From Plantago elongata (taxonomy: Eukaryota; Streptophyta; Magnoliopsida; Lamiales; Plantaginaceae): a DNA stretch of 26,675 nucleotides. The notes below the pieces were generated by a model. The model did no database searches. It was not told the origin of the DNA and saw only the letters and a program-made list of their open reading frames with translations. Positions 9,371 to 19,579 of the stretch are shown here, piece after piece. The stretch covers positions 1-26,675 of the forward strand of contig JAYMSP010002050.1 in the NCBI GenBank assembly GCA_036897095.1, read 5' to 3'. A program made the position numbers and the translations under genes. Numbering within the stretch: position 1 is the first letter of the stretch; every line of letters begins with the position of its first letter.

Positions 9371-11573
9371 GGGCTCATCCACTTCCATCGACATCAACCT
9401 TCACCACTTTACCACTGCTCAACCTTTCCTCCAAGCCGCCTCTCTGCGAGGTCTGTTTCTCCCAACCAATTCGTCTTCCCCAAATCCTGCCGAGTTAGGA
9501 TCTCGTCCATCCTGGCTCCGATCAAATCAGCTAGGGGGATTAGAGGGCTTTCATTCAATCTATCATGTTCTAGCTCGTTTCGATTCACTCTCACGGTAAG
9601 TGATCTTCTTCCTCTGGATTCGGTTTGGGTTGAGCGTTTGCGTTATTTGTTTGATGTCGTATTTAATTCCAAGTCGAAACTCCTTTTCCTCTCTTAATGT
9701 TCACTGTTCTGCTTGTTCTTGGCCCGGCAGGCTCTGGCCGTGTTTCCTGTACTAATTTGCAGTCCGGTACTGCGGGGTTAGTTAGTCGTTTGTTGGTTTC
9801 TTCTCTTTTCCCGACTCCTGACTATCGACTGTTATCTGAGTCGTCTTGTCTATTTGATTTGATGTTTCAACTGATGTGTTTGTCTTGGGTTCCTTTCCTT
9901 CTTCTATAATCGACTGTTATGTGTTGAATTTGGTCATTTCCTGATGTTGTTGTGTGTCTGCTTGTTCAATTGTTTGATTTATTATGTGTCATTCGTCTGG
10001 TAGGTTTTGCTGATTATTTGATTCGGAATATGTTTTCGATGATGCTAGTCTATCGCACATTGCACACGGGGTTCTGTTTTCATTTTTCGGGTTGATCCAT
10101 GCCTTCATGTTCTATAAGTAAAGTAACGATGTGTGCTGGATTTGTTTGATAGTTGTTTCACTTGTTTTGTGGATTCATAAGTTATAGACTTGTGTTGTGG
10201 GGCAAGACATGTGAAATGCTTGAGTTGGGTAACTGAGTTGTCATACTATTCATTTGGTTGCGATTATCGGTCCTGATGGCGTAAGTGCATCACACCTGAA
10301 TGTTGTCTCTAAATGCAAGACGTATGACGTGATCATTTAGTATGTTATTCTTTGTTGTGTAGCAGTGGAGGTAATAGTACATCTTAGGGAGTTTATGCAA
10401 TAACTCGGGCCTCTACGACTCAATCCGTAGCGAGCGCATATGGTGTATATGATGCATGTTATGTGGTAGTTTTTGTTATGCTACAGGGTTAGTTGCTACC
10501 TGTTACTGCGTGTCTATGTTGGTGCGGCCACATTGCTCTAGCTGCTGATATGTACGTGTTAATGTCATATTTTTTTGTTCGTGTCGATTTCTGAGTGTAG
10601 AAATCTGAGCAGGGTGACCTATAAAGTTAATGGAAGTCTATTGTGCACAGCCTTAGTTTATTGAACACTTAAAGTTATGCATGACCCGGTATACGTGACA
10701 TGAGCCACATACCCTCCAGCTCCACTTGAATATCTACTGCTGTCACAACTCACAAGATAATGCAGAAATAATTTACTTAGTTGGTCAGTATTTTTCTTTC
10801 TATCTTTTGTGGATTTAGCTATTTGCTTGTGTCTTGGTTTAGTTGTTGATACATGCCACATGGACTTGAATTTCATGTAGTCTGTGACTCTATAGATAGT
10901 TTGATGCTAGACGAACATAATTCTTTGAATTTCAGCTCATGTTATGCACATCTTAGTATGATTATAACCAACGACAAAATAATGAAAATGAAAAAAAAAG
11001 GAAATTTGTGAAACCATTTAAGATCTGCTGGAATATGTTAGGACTTTTGCAGTTCTCCTCTTCCATGTGCTGATCTCTGAAATATACTATGTTGTGTTTT
11101 CCAATTGATTCTTGTCGGATTCAAGTTCATTCTTGCCTTCTTTTTTTTATTGTTCGAGCGTATGCTCTATTTTACTACATGAGTTCGACTATCTCAACTC
11201 CGATTTGGATTATGCTCTAGTATGTCAACCTGATTTTATCTTTGTGTACGTATTTCGTAATTGGTACATATGGGGTGCTCCTTTGGCGGATTGAGACGAT
11301 GGTTTGAAGCATTGTCAGTATCCATGTTAATTCTTAATCTATTAGTGTTTGATGAGTCGAGTTATGCTATGTTGTGCGGTGGTTTGATTACTAGTTGCTA
11401 TCGGTGTTGTTTTATTATGTGCCCAACTCAACTGTGTTGACGTTGGTCGACCGTGTGCCTGTAGTTGCGATTGATGTTCCTAAGTGTGAATCGGAGTTAC
11501 ATGTTCTATCTGTAAATTGATAAGTTTGTATGTCTGGTTATCCTGATATGATTATGCTTGCTTGGCTTATTAT

Positions 11574-11588
11574 GGGGGGGGGGGGGGG
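11574..11588 (+). repeat. Poly-G run (15 G)
   Basis: Fifteen consecutive G residues lie inside the 3' LTR. Runs like this are unstable and prone to length errors in sequencing, so the exact count is uncertain. Confidence 0.9.
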
Positions 11589-12153
11589 TTTAAGGGAATC
11601 TTATAATTATTCTTGCGTGAAAGTTAAGTAATAGTGTCCGTCTATCAGGATTACAAGGTTGCGTAGCTTACAAGTTCATCCAAGGTGAGTGATCTCAGGC
11701 TTTCGGCATCCGTCCTTGGGAAAGTTGTTATCCTTCAAGTCTTCATATTCCAGTACTTGTTCCTGCTTGCTTGACTGCTTACCTGACTCTGACTCCGACT
11801 ACGCGACGACGTCCCGACTGACTACGACACCATTACTAACTACGATTGCTGAATATATGATTGTTATTGAACCTGTTGATCTGTATTCTGGTTACAGCTT
11901 GATATTCTGACTTGATTATCTCATGATATTCAATTCTAGTTACATCTTGTTATTCCATCCTGATTATATCTTGTTGTTCCACATGATCTGCATTGCCTGA
12001 AAAATGATTTTAAAAGCAACCACACATTTTTGGAAAACTTGGGAAACCGACCTGGTAGACTTGTTCGGCAAAATTTATAAAGCGGTCTGCAGCGCTATTA
12101 TTTTTCGCGCTCCTGTTACTTGTTCGGACTATTCAAACGGTCATATAACCGGA

Positions 12154-12277
12154 TTGCGATGGGTCGTTACTATCATTCTATGTAGCTCCGGCGAGGTCAT
12201 GCCTCTGTATTCGGGTTGCAATGGGTCGTTACTATCATTCTATGCAGCTCCGACGAGGTCACACCTCCACTCTTGTT
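12154..12277 (+). repeat. 62 bp tandem duplication in the 3' LTR
   Basis: Copy 1 begins at 12154 (ttgcgatgggtcgttactat) and copy 2 at 12216 (ttgcaatgggtcgttactat), with only a few mismatches through gctccg-cgaggtca. It lies about 250 bp before the last 201 bp of the LTR, so it was lost from, or never present in, the 5' LTR remnant and cannot be compared there. Confidence 0.85.
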
Positions 12278-12722
12278 ATTTGACCAAATACCTGATCAGT
12301 TTGGTCCAGCTCAAGACAGTTACTATTACAGTACTGTGAATCTAGCACCTTTTGTGCGCTATGATCCTGCCTGCTTGCTTGTGAACGGTTTCCACATTTT
12401 AAAAATTGCTTGAACAGCTTGTGGTGGTTTGCTATCCTGTTGCATTCATGCATTTTGATACATGCATGATTATCCTCACTAAGTCTATATGACTTACACT
12501 CTCCTTGTCCTAATAATGATTTCCCAGGTATAAAGCACAAAGTGAGGATAGGATAGACAGATTGACGCTACACTACTCTAGTTATTCCGCTGCTAATTTG
12601 TTAGACGTATGACCTATAAAGTATGTTTGGGATGTGTAAGAATTATACGGTTTGATATATGTATTTGGGAGTTCGACATAATCATTGACGTCCGGACCTC
12701 GATCCGAAGCCGGGGCGCTACA

Positions 12723-13480
12723 ACATGACTGTTTTTACTAAACACATGAAACATTTTTATATATTACGAAAAGCCTAACAAATTATATAAATATAGAATT
12801 AGTCTCAATTTTCGTAAAATGTATCAAATTATCACATCTTCGGAAATATATGAACGTATATAACTACGATACCATAACGTAACGAAAATCAATATTATAA
12901 AATCATTAGCCATACTTAACAAATAATGATGAATTTGAGATGTTTATATTGTTATAATTCATATTCATAATCGTTAATAATTGTTTAATTACTTAGTATA
13001 ATTAAATTAACTAAATTTACACTAATAATTATTTTTTTTTAAATGAACCAGATTTAACCAGGATTCGGTCCTCATCAGGTTCAGATCTACCAGGACCGTC
13101 GGAGCAGAAAGCTTTGATCGGACATGTGTAGCTTCATTTGGAGCTTTGCATAGCTCCGACCAGATCATCAAAGAAGCTTCGACCAGATGTGGTCGGAGCT
13201 TCTCGGCCAGACTGGTCGGGACGACGGATTGTTCTTCGTGTTCTTTTAAATTTTCTTCGATTTTTTTTCCGAATAATATGATTGATTAAAATAAACATGT
13301 TTAGATGTGTTTTAAGTAAAATTTTAATTGTTTATAATTATAGGGCTATTTTATTAATTGCAATAGTTAGGGTGTTATTTGTAATATATAAAAATACGTC
13401 CTGCATTTAGTAAAAGTTGTCATGCGTTTAACATTCCTATTATATATTCGACAACTTAAATCACTATTCGGAAAAACATC
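12723..13480. other. AT-rich intergenic DNA with one hairpin
   Basis: No gene is visible. The stretch from 12740 to 13030 is very AT-rich. The segment 13070-13220 is GC-richer and repeats agctccgacc/agcttcgacc motifs, including the hairpin listed separately. It may be the end of an unrecognised small element. Confidence 0.4.
13173..13202. repeat. 13 bp-stem hairpin
   Basis: gaagcttcgacca (13173-13185) and tggtcggagcttc (13190-13202) are inverted repeats with one mismatch and a 4-base loop. Related half-sites occur just upstream (tagctccgaccagatc) and downstream (ggtcggg). Its function is unknown. Confidence 0.7.
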
Positions 13481-13488
13481 ATTCACTA

Positions 13489-14151
13489 TAGGGTTGTTCA
13501 AAAAACCGAACCGGAACCAAACCAAAAAACCATACCGGAAAAAAAAGGGTTCGGTTTTCTTCGATATGTTTCGGTATATAACCGAAAATTTTCAGTTTTG
13601 TACCGAAAACTGAAATATTATAAACATTGGAACTGTTTTGCAATTTGCATAAGTTATAACCTAACCCTAATACTCCTCCTTTCTCAAATTTGTATGCTGC
13701 CTCAAGAGTCAGCCCCAAATTCACACTTTTGTTGTTTTGTTCTCCTTTCTTCTCATTCTCTCATCTCTCAATTTTATACTTCTCCTCGTCTCGTCTCGTC
13801 TCCTCTCTCCCTCTTCTTTTAGAATAGGTGTGTGGAGAAGGCGTTCTCATGGAGAATCCTACATAATCGGGTGGTCACTAATCAAATTTTGCCGCTTTCA
13901 GATGGCAGCTTCTAGATCACGGCCTGAGTTTCCTTTGTGAACAATTTGTTGGCTTCAGGGATGGATTTTCGAGATCAAGAAAGCCTCAATAAATTTTCAA
14001 TTTTCTTTCAGTAAAAACTGTACCGATACCAAAATTTTCGGTATTATACCGAACCGAAAATAATTTTCAGTTCGGTTCACCAAAATATGTACACTGAAAT
14101 TTTTGATTTTCGATACGGTTTGATATACCGCTACCGAAATGAACACCCCTA
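13489..14151. mobile_element. Non-autonomous hAT element, 663 bp
   Basis: The element is flanked by perfect 8 bp target duplications, ATTCACTA at 13481-13488 and 14152-14159. The ends are tagggttgttca (13489-13500) and tgaacacccct plus a (14140-14151). They form a 12 bp terminal inverted repeat with one mismatch, of the TAGGGGTGTTCA type common in plant hAT elements. Both subterminal regions are dense in accgaa/ttcggt motifs in opposite orientations, the usual placement of hAT transposase binding sites. The middle (about 13620-13975) lacks these motifs, contains a tctcg microsatellite near 13784 and short unrecognised ORFs, and could be captured sequence. No transposase is encoded. An 8 bp duplication is diagnostic of the superfamily. 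Confidence 0.93.
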
Positions 14152-14159
14152 ATTCACTA

Positions 14160-14485
14160 TCTCATTGTTTGCGCTGATTGATATAGAATTTGAATGGGTA
14201 TTTGAATGGATTTTGGTGAAATTGTGTTTGGAATGGAACTGAAATGGGGTATTTGAAGTATATTTTAGGCCAAATCACTGTTCATCGAGTCAAATGGAGC
14301 GATTTAAATGCTATGGCAATCAGTAGTATTTAATACTATCTACTCATGGCCAGGTTCCTAGGAACGGTCCTCAACCATCCAATGTTACACCCAGAGACTA
14401 CTTATCCATGAAACCCCGTGCATAAAAGCAACTTCGCAAGACTGTCTTGGTATGGCCGATAATTCCCCAAAGGATAGTCTCTATG
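14160..14485. other. Intergenic, no feature seen
   Basis: Moderately AT-rich single-copy-looking DNA between two small transposons. No coding frame, RNA gene or repeat was recognised. Confidence 0.4.
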
Positions 14486-14487
14486 TA

Positions 14488-14797
14488 CTACCTCCGTACT
14501 AGAACAAATAATCTTATTGACTTTTTTCAGTCAACGTCATCTAACTTTGACTCGAATTTACTTCTAATCATGAATGTAAATTGTTCAATTCAAACATATA
14601 ATAAAACTTTAGGAAGTAAAGTTCCATTACATATTTGAATTGAACAATTTACATATACAATTTAGAAGTAAATTCGAGTCAAAATTAAATATTGTTGATC
14701 GAAAAAAGTTAAAATTACGATTTAGGAGTAAATTCAAGTCAAAATTAATTATTGATCGAAAAAAGTTAAAATGGACATTTGTTCTGGGACGGATGAG
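14488..14797. mobile_element. Stowaway-like MITE, ~310 bp, with internal inverted repeat
   Basis: TA dinucleotides at 14486-14487 and 14798-14799 flank termini ctacctccgt and acggatgag. About 22 bp at each end are inverted repeats with a few mismatches and both run into agaacaaat. This matches the TA target duplication and CTCC-type ends of Stowaway elements. Inside, tgtaaattgttcaattcaaa (14575-14594) has a perfect 20 bp inverted copy at 14634-14653. A block of about 58 bp is also repeated head to tail at 14660-14770 (aattcgagtcaaaattaa / aattcaagtcaaaattaa). No protein is encoded. Confidence 0.75.
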
Positions 14798-14799
14798 TA

Positions 14800-16258
14800 C
14801 CTGTCATGTTACAGAAAATCCAACGTGACAAACAGCAGCTTCTGTCTTAACTCGAGCAGTCTTAGTGATTCCGTACCATTTTCAGCAACAAGAGTACTGT
14901 AACAGCTAGGGAAAAAATTGATGCTGTTATTTACACTCAACGAGTAACTTAGAGGGAAGGAAACCAATTAAACTAGAGCCGAAATTCATTTGGGGATATC
15001 AAACAACAAGGGGTAAAAAGGAAATGGAATTGGAGGCCGATAGTATTAATTCAGGCATGAAAATTTGATCAAACCTGGCGAGGAGGATGAGAGTGCTTCA
15101 TTTCATGACAATGCCAATAATAAGCACCACCCCTTTCAGTTCAGTATATTTTGTATCAAGAATTCATCCTTGATTTATACAGGTCAATCCTATTGTTAGT
15201 TCATCACTCCGGCACACACATAAGCTATATACTGCTTAGACTTGAGCAAGTCCGAGACCTGAGTGCAAATAATATTCATAACCAGGAGTTGCATAAGATT
15301 AAAGGAAAGAATAAAAAATTTATAGTAAAGGCAATATCTCCAATAAGCAAAAACAGTAACAGACAAAGCAGCAAGTCATTCAAGCAAAAATTTTATATAT
15401 TATCCATCAAAATATAGTTAAATTGTGACAAAAAAAATCATAAATGAACACTAAACAGGCCCAATTACTTCGTTTAAATATACAACTTCAGGTTATCTGT
15501 ACCACTATATTCCCCAGGATACATCAGAGGACTTCGTTTACTTGAGCACAAGTATATCAACAAGTCATTCTTTATATTCTCAGCTAAAGATCAACTGCAT
15601 CATTTGCTATAAGATTACCCCAAATGCATGACCTTATTCAAAAAGATCTACCTGTAGGATCATCCATATGTATCTAAAGAGACAGAAAATAAGCCAGACA
15701 GAGATTAATAAAAAAATAAAACCAATAAGGGCATCCAACATAATACAAAATTTCCTGTATTAAAATTTGATACAGACATACAGTCCTACCAAGCGCACAT
15801 TATTGAAGGTCCCCCAGGGTTTTGTTCCTATATTCTCAGTCTAGCTGTTACAGCAAATATATTCACATAATCGATGCACAAAAACACATACACAAACGAC
15901 TGATATATGCAGTTCCATGAAAATGTATACTGGATATGGAATAAGGGAACACATGATTTATTTTTGTTATAATTGAGAGAACAAGTCAAGAGTATAGCCA
16001 AAAAGCATATCAAAATATAGAAAGCTCAGAATGTTGTATAAATAAAGACACCTGCAGTCTCGTCACCAACCAGTCACACTGATAATTACTCAGTCGAACA
16101 TCTTCATAGTGAACATAACAATAATAGAGAATATGAAAGTTCTATAGCAAACACAATGGAAATGCTAAACATAGTACTGATATAAACCAACTTCAAATAC
16201 TTCAAAAGTTGAAACACTCAACTTGCTCTAGTGAAAAAAATACACTTCCAAAGTTGTA
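14800..16258. other. 3' flank of the helicase gene, no gene seen
   Basis: No ORF above 88 codons and no recognisable domain. The part next to 16258 must contain the 3' untranslated region and polyadenylation signals of the minus-strand helicase. An exact cleavage site cannot be chosen because AATAAA-like words are frequent in this AT-rich DNA. Confidence 0.4.
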
Positions 16259-18361
16259 TCAGTGAGCAAACACAGTGTCGTTCCTCCTTGGAGGTCTGTC
16301 AGGAACTGAACCAGGCTTGAATTTTGAGGCCTCGTGTCTTGCGAGCTCAGAGGGCACAGGACTGTTGCTCTGTATTAGCATTTGTTTGAGGTCGTAGAAG
16401 ACATCTGTATCATGCATAGTCAAGAACGTTGTAGCTACACCAGTCTTCCCGGCACGACCTGTTCTTCCAATACGATGAGTGTAAGCCTCAATGTTACCCG
16501 GCATATCATGGTTTATGACATGTGCCACATCAGGTATATCAATACCACGTCCTGCTACATCAGTGGCAACCAACACATTGTATCTCTTGGTCCTGAAACC
16601 CTCCAGGCTTATTTCTCTCTGTTCCTGAGATTTGCCACCATGCAGTGTAGTCACCCTATAACCCTCTTTATCCAAGGTTTTAGCAACATAGTCAGCAACT
16701 TTCTTTGTGTTAACAAACACTATAGCTGTCTTATCTCCAAGGTCATCCAACAATCTTTTCAGCCTATTCATCTTGTCATTCTCCTTGGTCATTATAACTG
16801 TTTGAGTAATAAGATCAGTAGCCTTTCCTGCAGTGCCAATATTGACAATAACTGGATTTCTCAAGTACTTCCTCGCCAGACGCTCAACAGTAGGAGGCAT
16901 GGTAGCACTAAACATATAAGTAGTTCTGTAAATCCGTTTCTCATCAAGCTCTTCATCCTCATTCTCAGGCTTCAAATTACTCGAAGGCATGGCATCCAAT
17001 ACACCTACAACTTGTGGCTCAAAACCCATATCAATCATACGGTCAGCCTCATCAAGCACGACATAGTTACACTGGTTGAGAACTGCATACCGCCTCTCTA
17101 AGCAATCAATAAGACGTCCGGGGGTAGCAATCACAACCTCACACCCTTGCCTAATCCTAAATCCTTGCTCCTCTATGGACTGTCCACCAACAATAGAAAC
17201 AACCTTTATTCCTAACCAATGAGCAAATTTAGTAGTCTCCTCCTCAATTTGTTGGGCAAGTTCTCTAGTAGGTGCCATGACAACAGCATAAGGCCCCTCT
17301 GCTTCATTCTCCTCACTCATAGGTGGAAGCCTAGAAATATAAGTAAGCATAGGAAGAACAAAAGCTGCAGTCTTACCAGAACCAGTCTCCGCAATACCAA
17401 TGACGTCCCGCTGCTGCAAGCCAAGAGGAATGGCAGCCATCTGAATAGGAGAAGGTTTCGTATAGCCAGCCTTCTCAACAGCCTTAAGCAACTCAGGAGT
17501 CAACTTACTTTCAACCCAGCTCCTCATAGGCCTTGGAATCCTCGAACCCTTGTAAGAGATGTTAAAATCCTCCCTAAAGATTCTCCAATCCCTCTCAGTC
17601 ATCTCCTCCAGCTTCTTATCCGACCAATGACGATCCACCCTCATATCAAACGTGTCGTACATATCCGCAGCCTGCTCCTTCCTCTTCTGCGCAGCAGCCT
17701 CCTCACGTGTCTCGGTAATGCCATCCTTCTTCCGTTCCTCGTCCCTCAGCTCCTTCTCCGTCTTAGCCGCAAGCTTCTTCTGCTCCCTCCGGTCCATTCC
17801 AGCCCGAAAACCACGGCCAAAGAGCAAGCGAGCCTCATGAGGATTCTGGTAAAGCACATTCATGTCCCTAGAAGTATCCTCAGTATTCTCCCAATCGAAC
17901 GAAAACCTAAACTTCTCACTAGGCTTAATCACCCTCTTCTTGGGCTTCTTCGACCCCAAGTACTGCTCCTTAATAGCAGCTAGCTCAATATCACGCTCTC
18001 TCTCCGCCAATTTCTCCGAGCGAGCACGGTCACGCGCCTTCTGCTCCTCCTCACGCTCCCTTTCCCGGTTTCGACGCTCCGAATCGTTCCGTTCACGCTC
18101 TCGCTCCCTCTCCCTGTCTCGATTACGCCGATCATAATCCCGATTATCACGACTATCACGATCTCTGTCACGGCCGCTTCTGTCGGAGTGATGAGATGAG
18201 GGCTTAGAGTCTTCGCCGTTGTTTTCTTCGGTACGGCGTTTCTGGTCGGCGGCGAACTGTTCCTGACGGCGTTGGATAGCGAGCTGCTCGCGCTCAGCTT
18301 TGGTGAGAAAGACGGGTTTCTTGGCAGCCTCTACGATATCGCCATCGCTGGTCCTTTTCAT
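16259..18361 (-). CDS. RH21: DEAD-box RNA helicase, RH21/PRP28 (U5 snRNP) type
   Basis: The frame encodes 700 residues with no intron. Residues 15-40 ([20 protein letters not shown]) and the acidic/basic RD/RE-rich stretch at about 59-125 are typical of plant RH21 and human DDX23/yeast Prp28 orthologues. The helicase core has all motifs: Q motif with PSPIQ (303-307), I AETGSGKT (324-331), Ia PTRELA (364-369), Ib TPGR (413-416), II DEAD (437-440), III SAT (485-487), [11 protein letters not shown] (599-608) and [12 protein letters not shown] (629-638). In this family the ATPase acts in the nucleus to swap U1 for U6 at the 5' splice site during spliceosome activation; that role is known of orthologues and not shown here. 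Length is close to other plant members. The start is the first ATG of the conserved N-terminus, and the stop is TGA at 16259-16261. Nothing is truncated, and it is the only clearly functional gene in the window. Confidence 0.97.
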   Translation of the reverse strand: MKRTSDGDIVEAAKKPVFLTKAEREQLAIQRRQEQFAADQKRRTEENNGEDSKPSSHHSDRSGRDRDRDSRDNRDYDRRNRDRERERERERNDSERRNREREREEEQKARDRARSEKLAERERDIELAAIKEQYLGSKKPKKRVIKPSEKFRFSFDWENTEDTSRDMNVLYQNPHEARLLFGRGFRAGMDRREQKKLAAKTEKELRDEERKKDGITETREEAAAQKRKEQAADMYDTFDMRVDRHWSDKKLEEMTERDWRIFREDFNISYKGSRIPRPMRSWVESKLTPELLKAVEKAGYTKPSPIQMAAIPLGLQQRDVIGIAETGSGKTAAFVLPMLTYISRLPPMSEENEAEGPYAVVMAPTRELAQQIEEETTKFAHWLGIKVVSIVGGQSIEEQGFRIRQGCEVVIATPGRLIDCLERRYAVLNQCNYVVLDEADRMIDMGFEPQVVGVLDAMPSSNLKPENEDEELDEKRIYRTTYMFSATMPPTVERLARKYLRNPVIVNIGTAGKATDLITQTVIMTKENDKMNRLKRLLDDLGDKTAIVFVNTKKVADYVAKTLDKEGYRVTTLHGGKSQEQREISLEGFRTKRYNVLVATDVAGRGIDIPDVAHVINHDMPGNIEAYTHRIGRTGRAGKTGVATTFLTMHDTDVFYDLKQMLIQSNSPVPSELARHEASKFKPGSVPDRPPRRNDTVFAH

Positions 18362-18408
18362 CTCTCTCGATTGAATTTGGATTGGGTTTCTGTGAACTCA
18401 ATTAGGGG

Positions 18409-18418
18409 CTAGGGTTTT
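18409..18418 (-). promoter_or_regulatory. Telo-box upstream of the helicase
   Basis: On the minus strand this reads AAAACCCTAG, about 50 bp before the ATG at 18361. The AAACCCTA telo-box is common in plant promoters and first exons of genes for translation and RNA processing in dividing tissue. Its position in the 5' leader or core promoter fits the helicase, but activity is inferred. Confidence 0.6.
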
Positions 18419-18419
18419 C

Positions 18420-18990
18420 TAATTGGAATCGTATTGTGTCGTGCAGTATTAAAGTTAAGAGTTACTCGTTTATTTCGAGTTCGACTTGATAAGATCGAAT
18501 TTAAATTACGTAGTTGAACACTAAAGTATTCAAAATATCTAATTAAATATAAGACTCATGATGCGGTATAATTAAATATTTAAACTAAGAAATATTATTA
18601 CTAAACTCTAAACCCTATTTTCATAGGAAGGGAAATGAGGAGAACTCACAAGATCGGCTTTGCCGTTGTTTTTTCGACTTTTCCGGTGGTAAAACGTGAT
18701 TCTATTCTGGTTGTGGATTGATCGACGAGCCAGCTTGGTATGAACCCTTCATGTGATGTTTGTAGCTCTCCGTAGTTAATCTAGTTAATGGGGTGGGCTT
18801 TGCCTAACAATAAGTTGACCATCCTCAACTCTATTCTGCGTGGAGAGGTCCAGATATGTTGAGAATTGGAACTCAATTCCGACTAGAGGAAAACAACATT
18901 GCGACAGTAGCCCAACAGTTACGGTCCAAATGAGATTTGGGGCCCATTGGTTTTAAGCCCGTTACTCCGAAGTTGAAGGGTCACATCCTC
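18420..18990. other. Intergenic region between the helicase and the orphan ORF
   Basis: This should hold the helicase promoter on the left and, on the right, sequence upstream of the TATA box at 18993. The stretch 18440-18620 is AT-rich. The stretch 18640-18990 is more GC-balanced and has no conserved ORF. A second aaaccct word lies at 18610-18616. Confidence 0.4.
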
Positions 18991-18992
18991 CT

Positions 18993-19000
18993 TATAAATA
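18993..19000 (+). promoter_or_regulatory. TATA box before the orphan ORF
   Basis: TATAAATA lies in the context ccttataaatag, about 208 bp before the ATG at 19208. By eye there is no ATG between it and 19208, so an mRNA starting about 30 bp downstream would have a clean leader of roughly 180 bases. Confidence 0.5.
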
Positions 19001-19207
19001 GAAATTTTGGACCCTGCCTGATTCACTTAACTCGCCTTAATTCGGATTATTCTTCAATTTTCCGAGGAGAGTGTCATAGACCGACTAGGCCACCTTTGTT
19101 CCAAACTTGAAGGTATTCTTATCGTTTAGTCGGCCCTTGGCCCTTGTTCTTTATCGGCTCGTTCGATTGTTTACTTTCGCACCTTACAATCTTCTGTGTT
19201 TTGCAAG

Positions 19208-19579
19208 ATGAATGTTGCTGATCGGAAAGCCGCGCAAAGAGTTCGTCGGAACCATTACCTGGAATCCGCTTACCATGAGAATTCCCCCCTTTTGAGCTTT
19301 GAGGAGTATATCAGGGCGGTCAGCTACTCGGCGCCCAGGGAGGAGGATCATAGTCACTTTGTCCATTGCCCATGTGGGTACTGGCACCCTCCTTATTATT
19401 TGGGTAACGAAACGGCCAATGATCCGATCATCCTCAATCACGAAGGCGAGCCGGCTCGGTGCCTGGGAATAATCCAGGGCCTGGAGGAGGCAAGGGCTAG
19501 GGAGAGGATTCGTATCCAACGAGAACAGGCTCGGGCACTGCTTGGTGGAGCAGAATCAGAGGGGTCTAACAAAGTGTAG
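19208..19579 (+). CDS. Orphan 123-aa protein with an HxxxHCPC motif
   Basis: I do not recognise this protein. The frame is open four codons further upstream from a GTG, but the first ATG is 19208 (MNVADRKAAQRVRRNHYLES). It is the first ATG after the TATA box at 18993, which supports it as the start. The N-terminus is basic. The middle holds DHSHFVHCPCGYWHPPYYL, which clusters H, H, C, C and H and could bind a metal ion. The C-terminus (about 90-115, EEARARERIRIQREQARALL) is a charged, probably helical segment. Base composition is higher in G+C than its surroundings. There is no signal peptide and no membrane segment. It may be a small plant gene, or the single ORF of a poorly known transposon, since a similar TATA context recurs 1 kb downstream. 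Expression is unproven. Confidence 0.45.
   Translation: MNVADRKAAQRVRRNHYLESAYHENSPLLSFEEYIRAVSYSAPREEDHSHFVHCPCGYWHPPYYLGNETANDPIILNHEGEPARCLGIIQGLEEARARERIRIQREQARALLGGAESEGSNKV

Larger units (their letters stand above)
6218..12722 (+). mobile_element. Broken Ty3/gypsy chromovirus (Tekay/Del-like)
   Basis: The order is 5' LTR remnant (6218-6418), tRNA-iMet primer-binding site (6423-6435), degraded leader and minisatellite (to about 7510), integrase tail plus chromodomain (about 7790-8667), polypurine tract (8666-8680) and a long 3' LTR (8681-12722). Integrase at the end of pol followed by a chromodomain defines chromoviruses, and an LTR of about 4 kb fits the Tekay/Del lineage. Gag, protease, reverse transcriptase and RNase H are absent, so the copy cannot move by itself. 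No target duplication can be checked because the left LTR is truncated at an abrupt junction with unrelated DNA. Confidence is high for the superfamily and moderate for the lineage. Confidence 0.85.
8681..12722 (+). repeat. 3' LTR, ~4.04 kb
   Basis: The LTR starts after the polypurine tract at gtaagaacccc and ends gcgctaca; the usual initial T of TG appears lost. Its last 201 bp match the 5' LTR remnant. A TATA box at 9363 marks the U3/R region, and the segment contains no ORF longer than about 110 codons and none with recognisable protein similarity. Internal features are a G15 run (11574-11588) and a 62 bp tandem duplication (12154-12277). A length near 4 kb is large but known for Tekay/Del chromoviruses. 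The left boundary is accurate to a base or two. Confidence 0.85.

Noticed and set aside
12004..12540. ORFs in the 3' LTR (111 codons plus, 93 codons minus)
   Set aside because: They lie over the 62 bp tandem duplication in LTR sequence, are unrelated to retroelement proteins and overlap on opposite strands.
13598..13940. ORFs inside the hAT element as a possible transposase fragment
   Set aside because: No hAT dimerisation or DDE motif is seen; the translations are short and low-complexity (serine/leucine from the tctcg repeat).
17219..17983. 254-codon plus ORF opposite the helicase, and 16382-17101 plus (239 codons)
   Set aside because: Both are antisense shadows of the strongly coding helicase frame, with no independent support.
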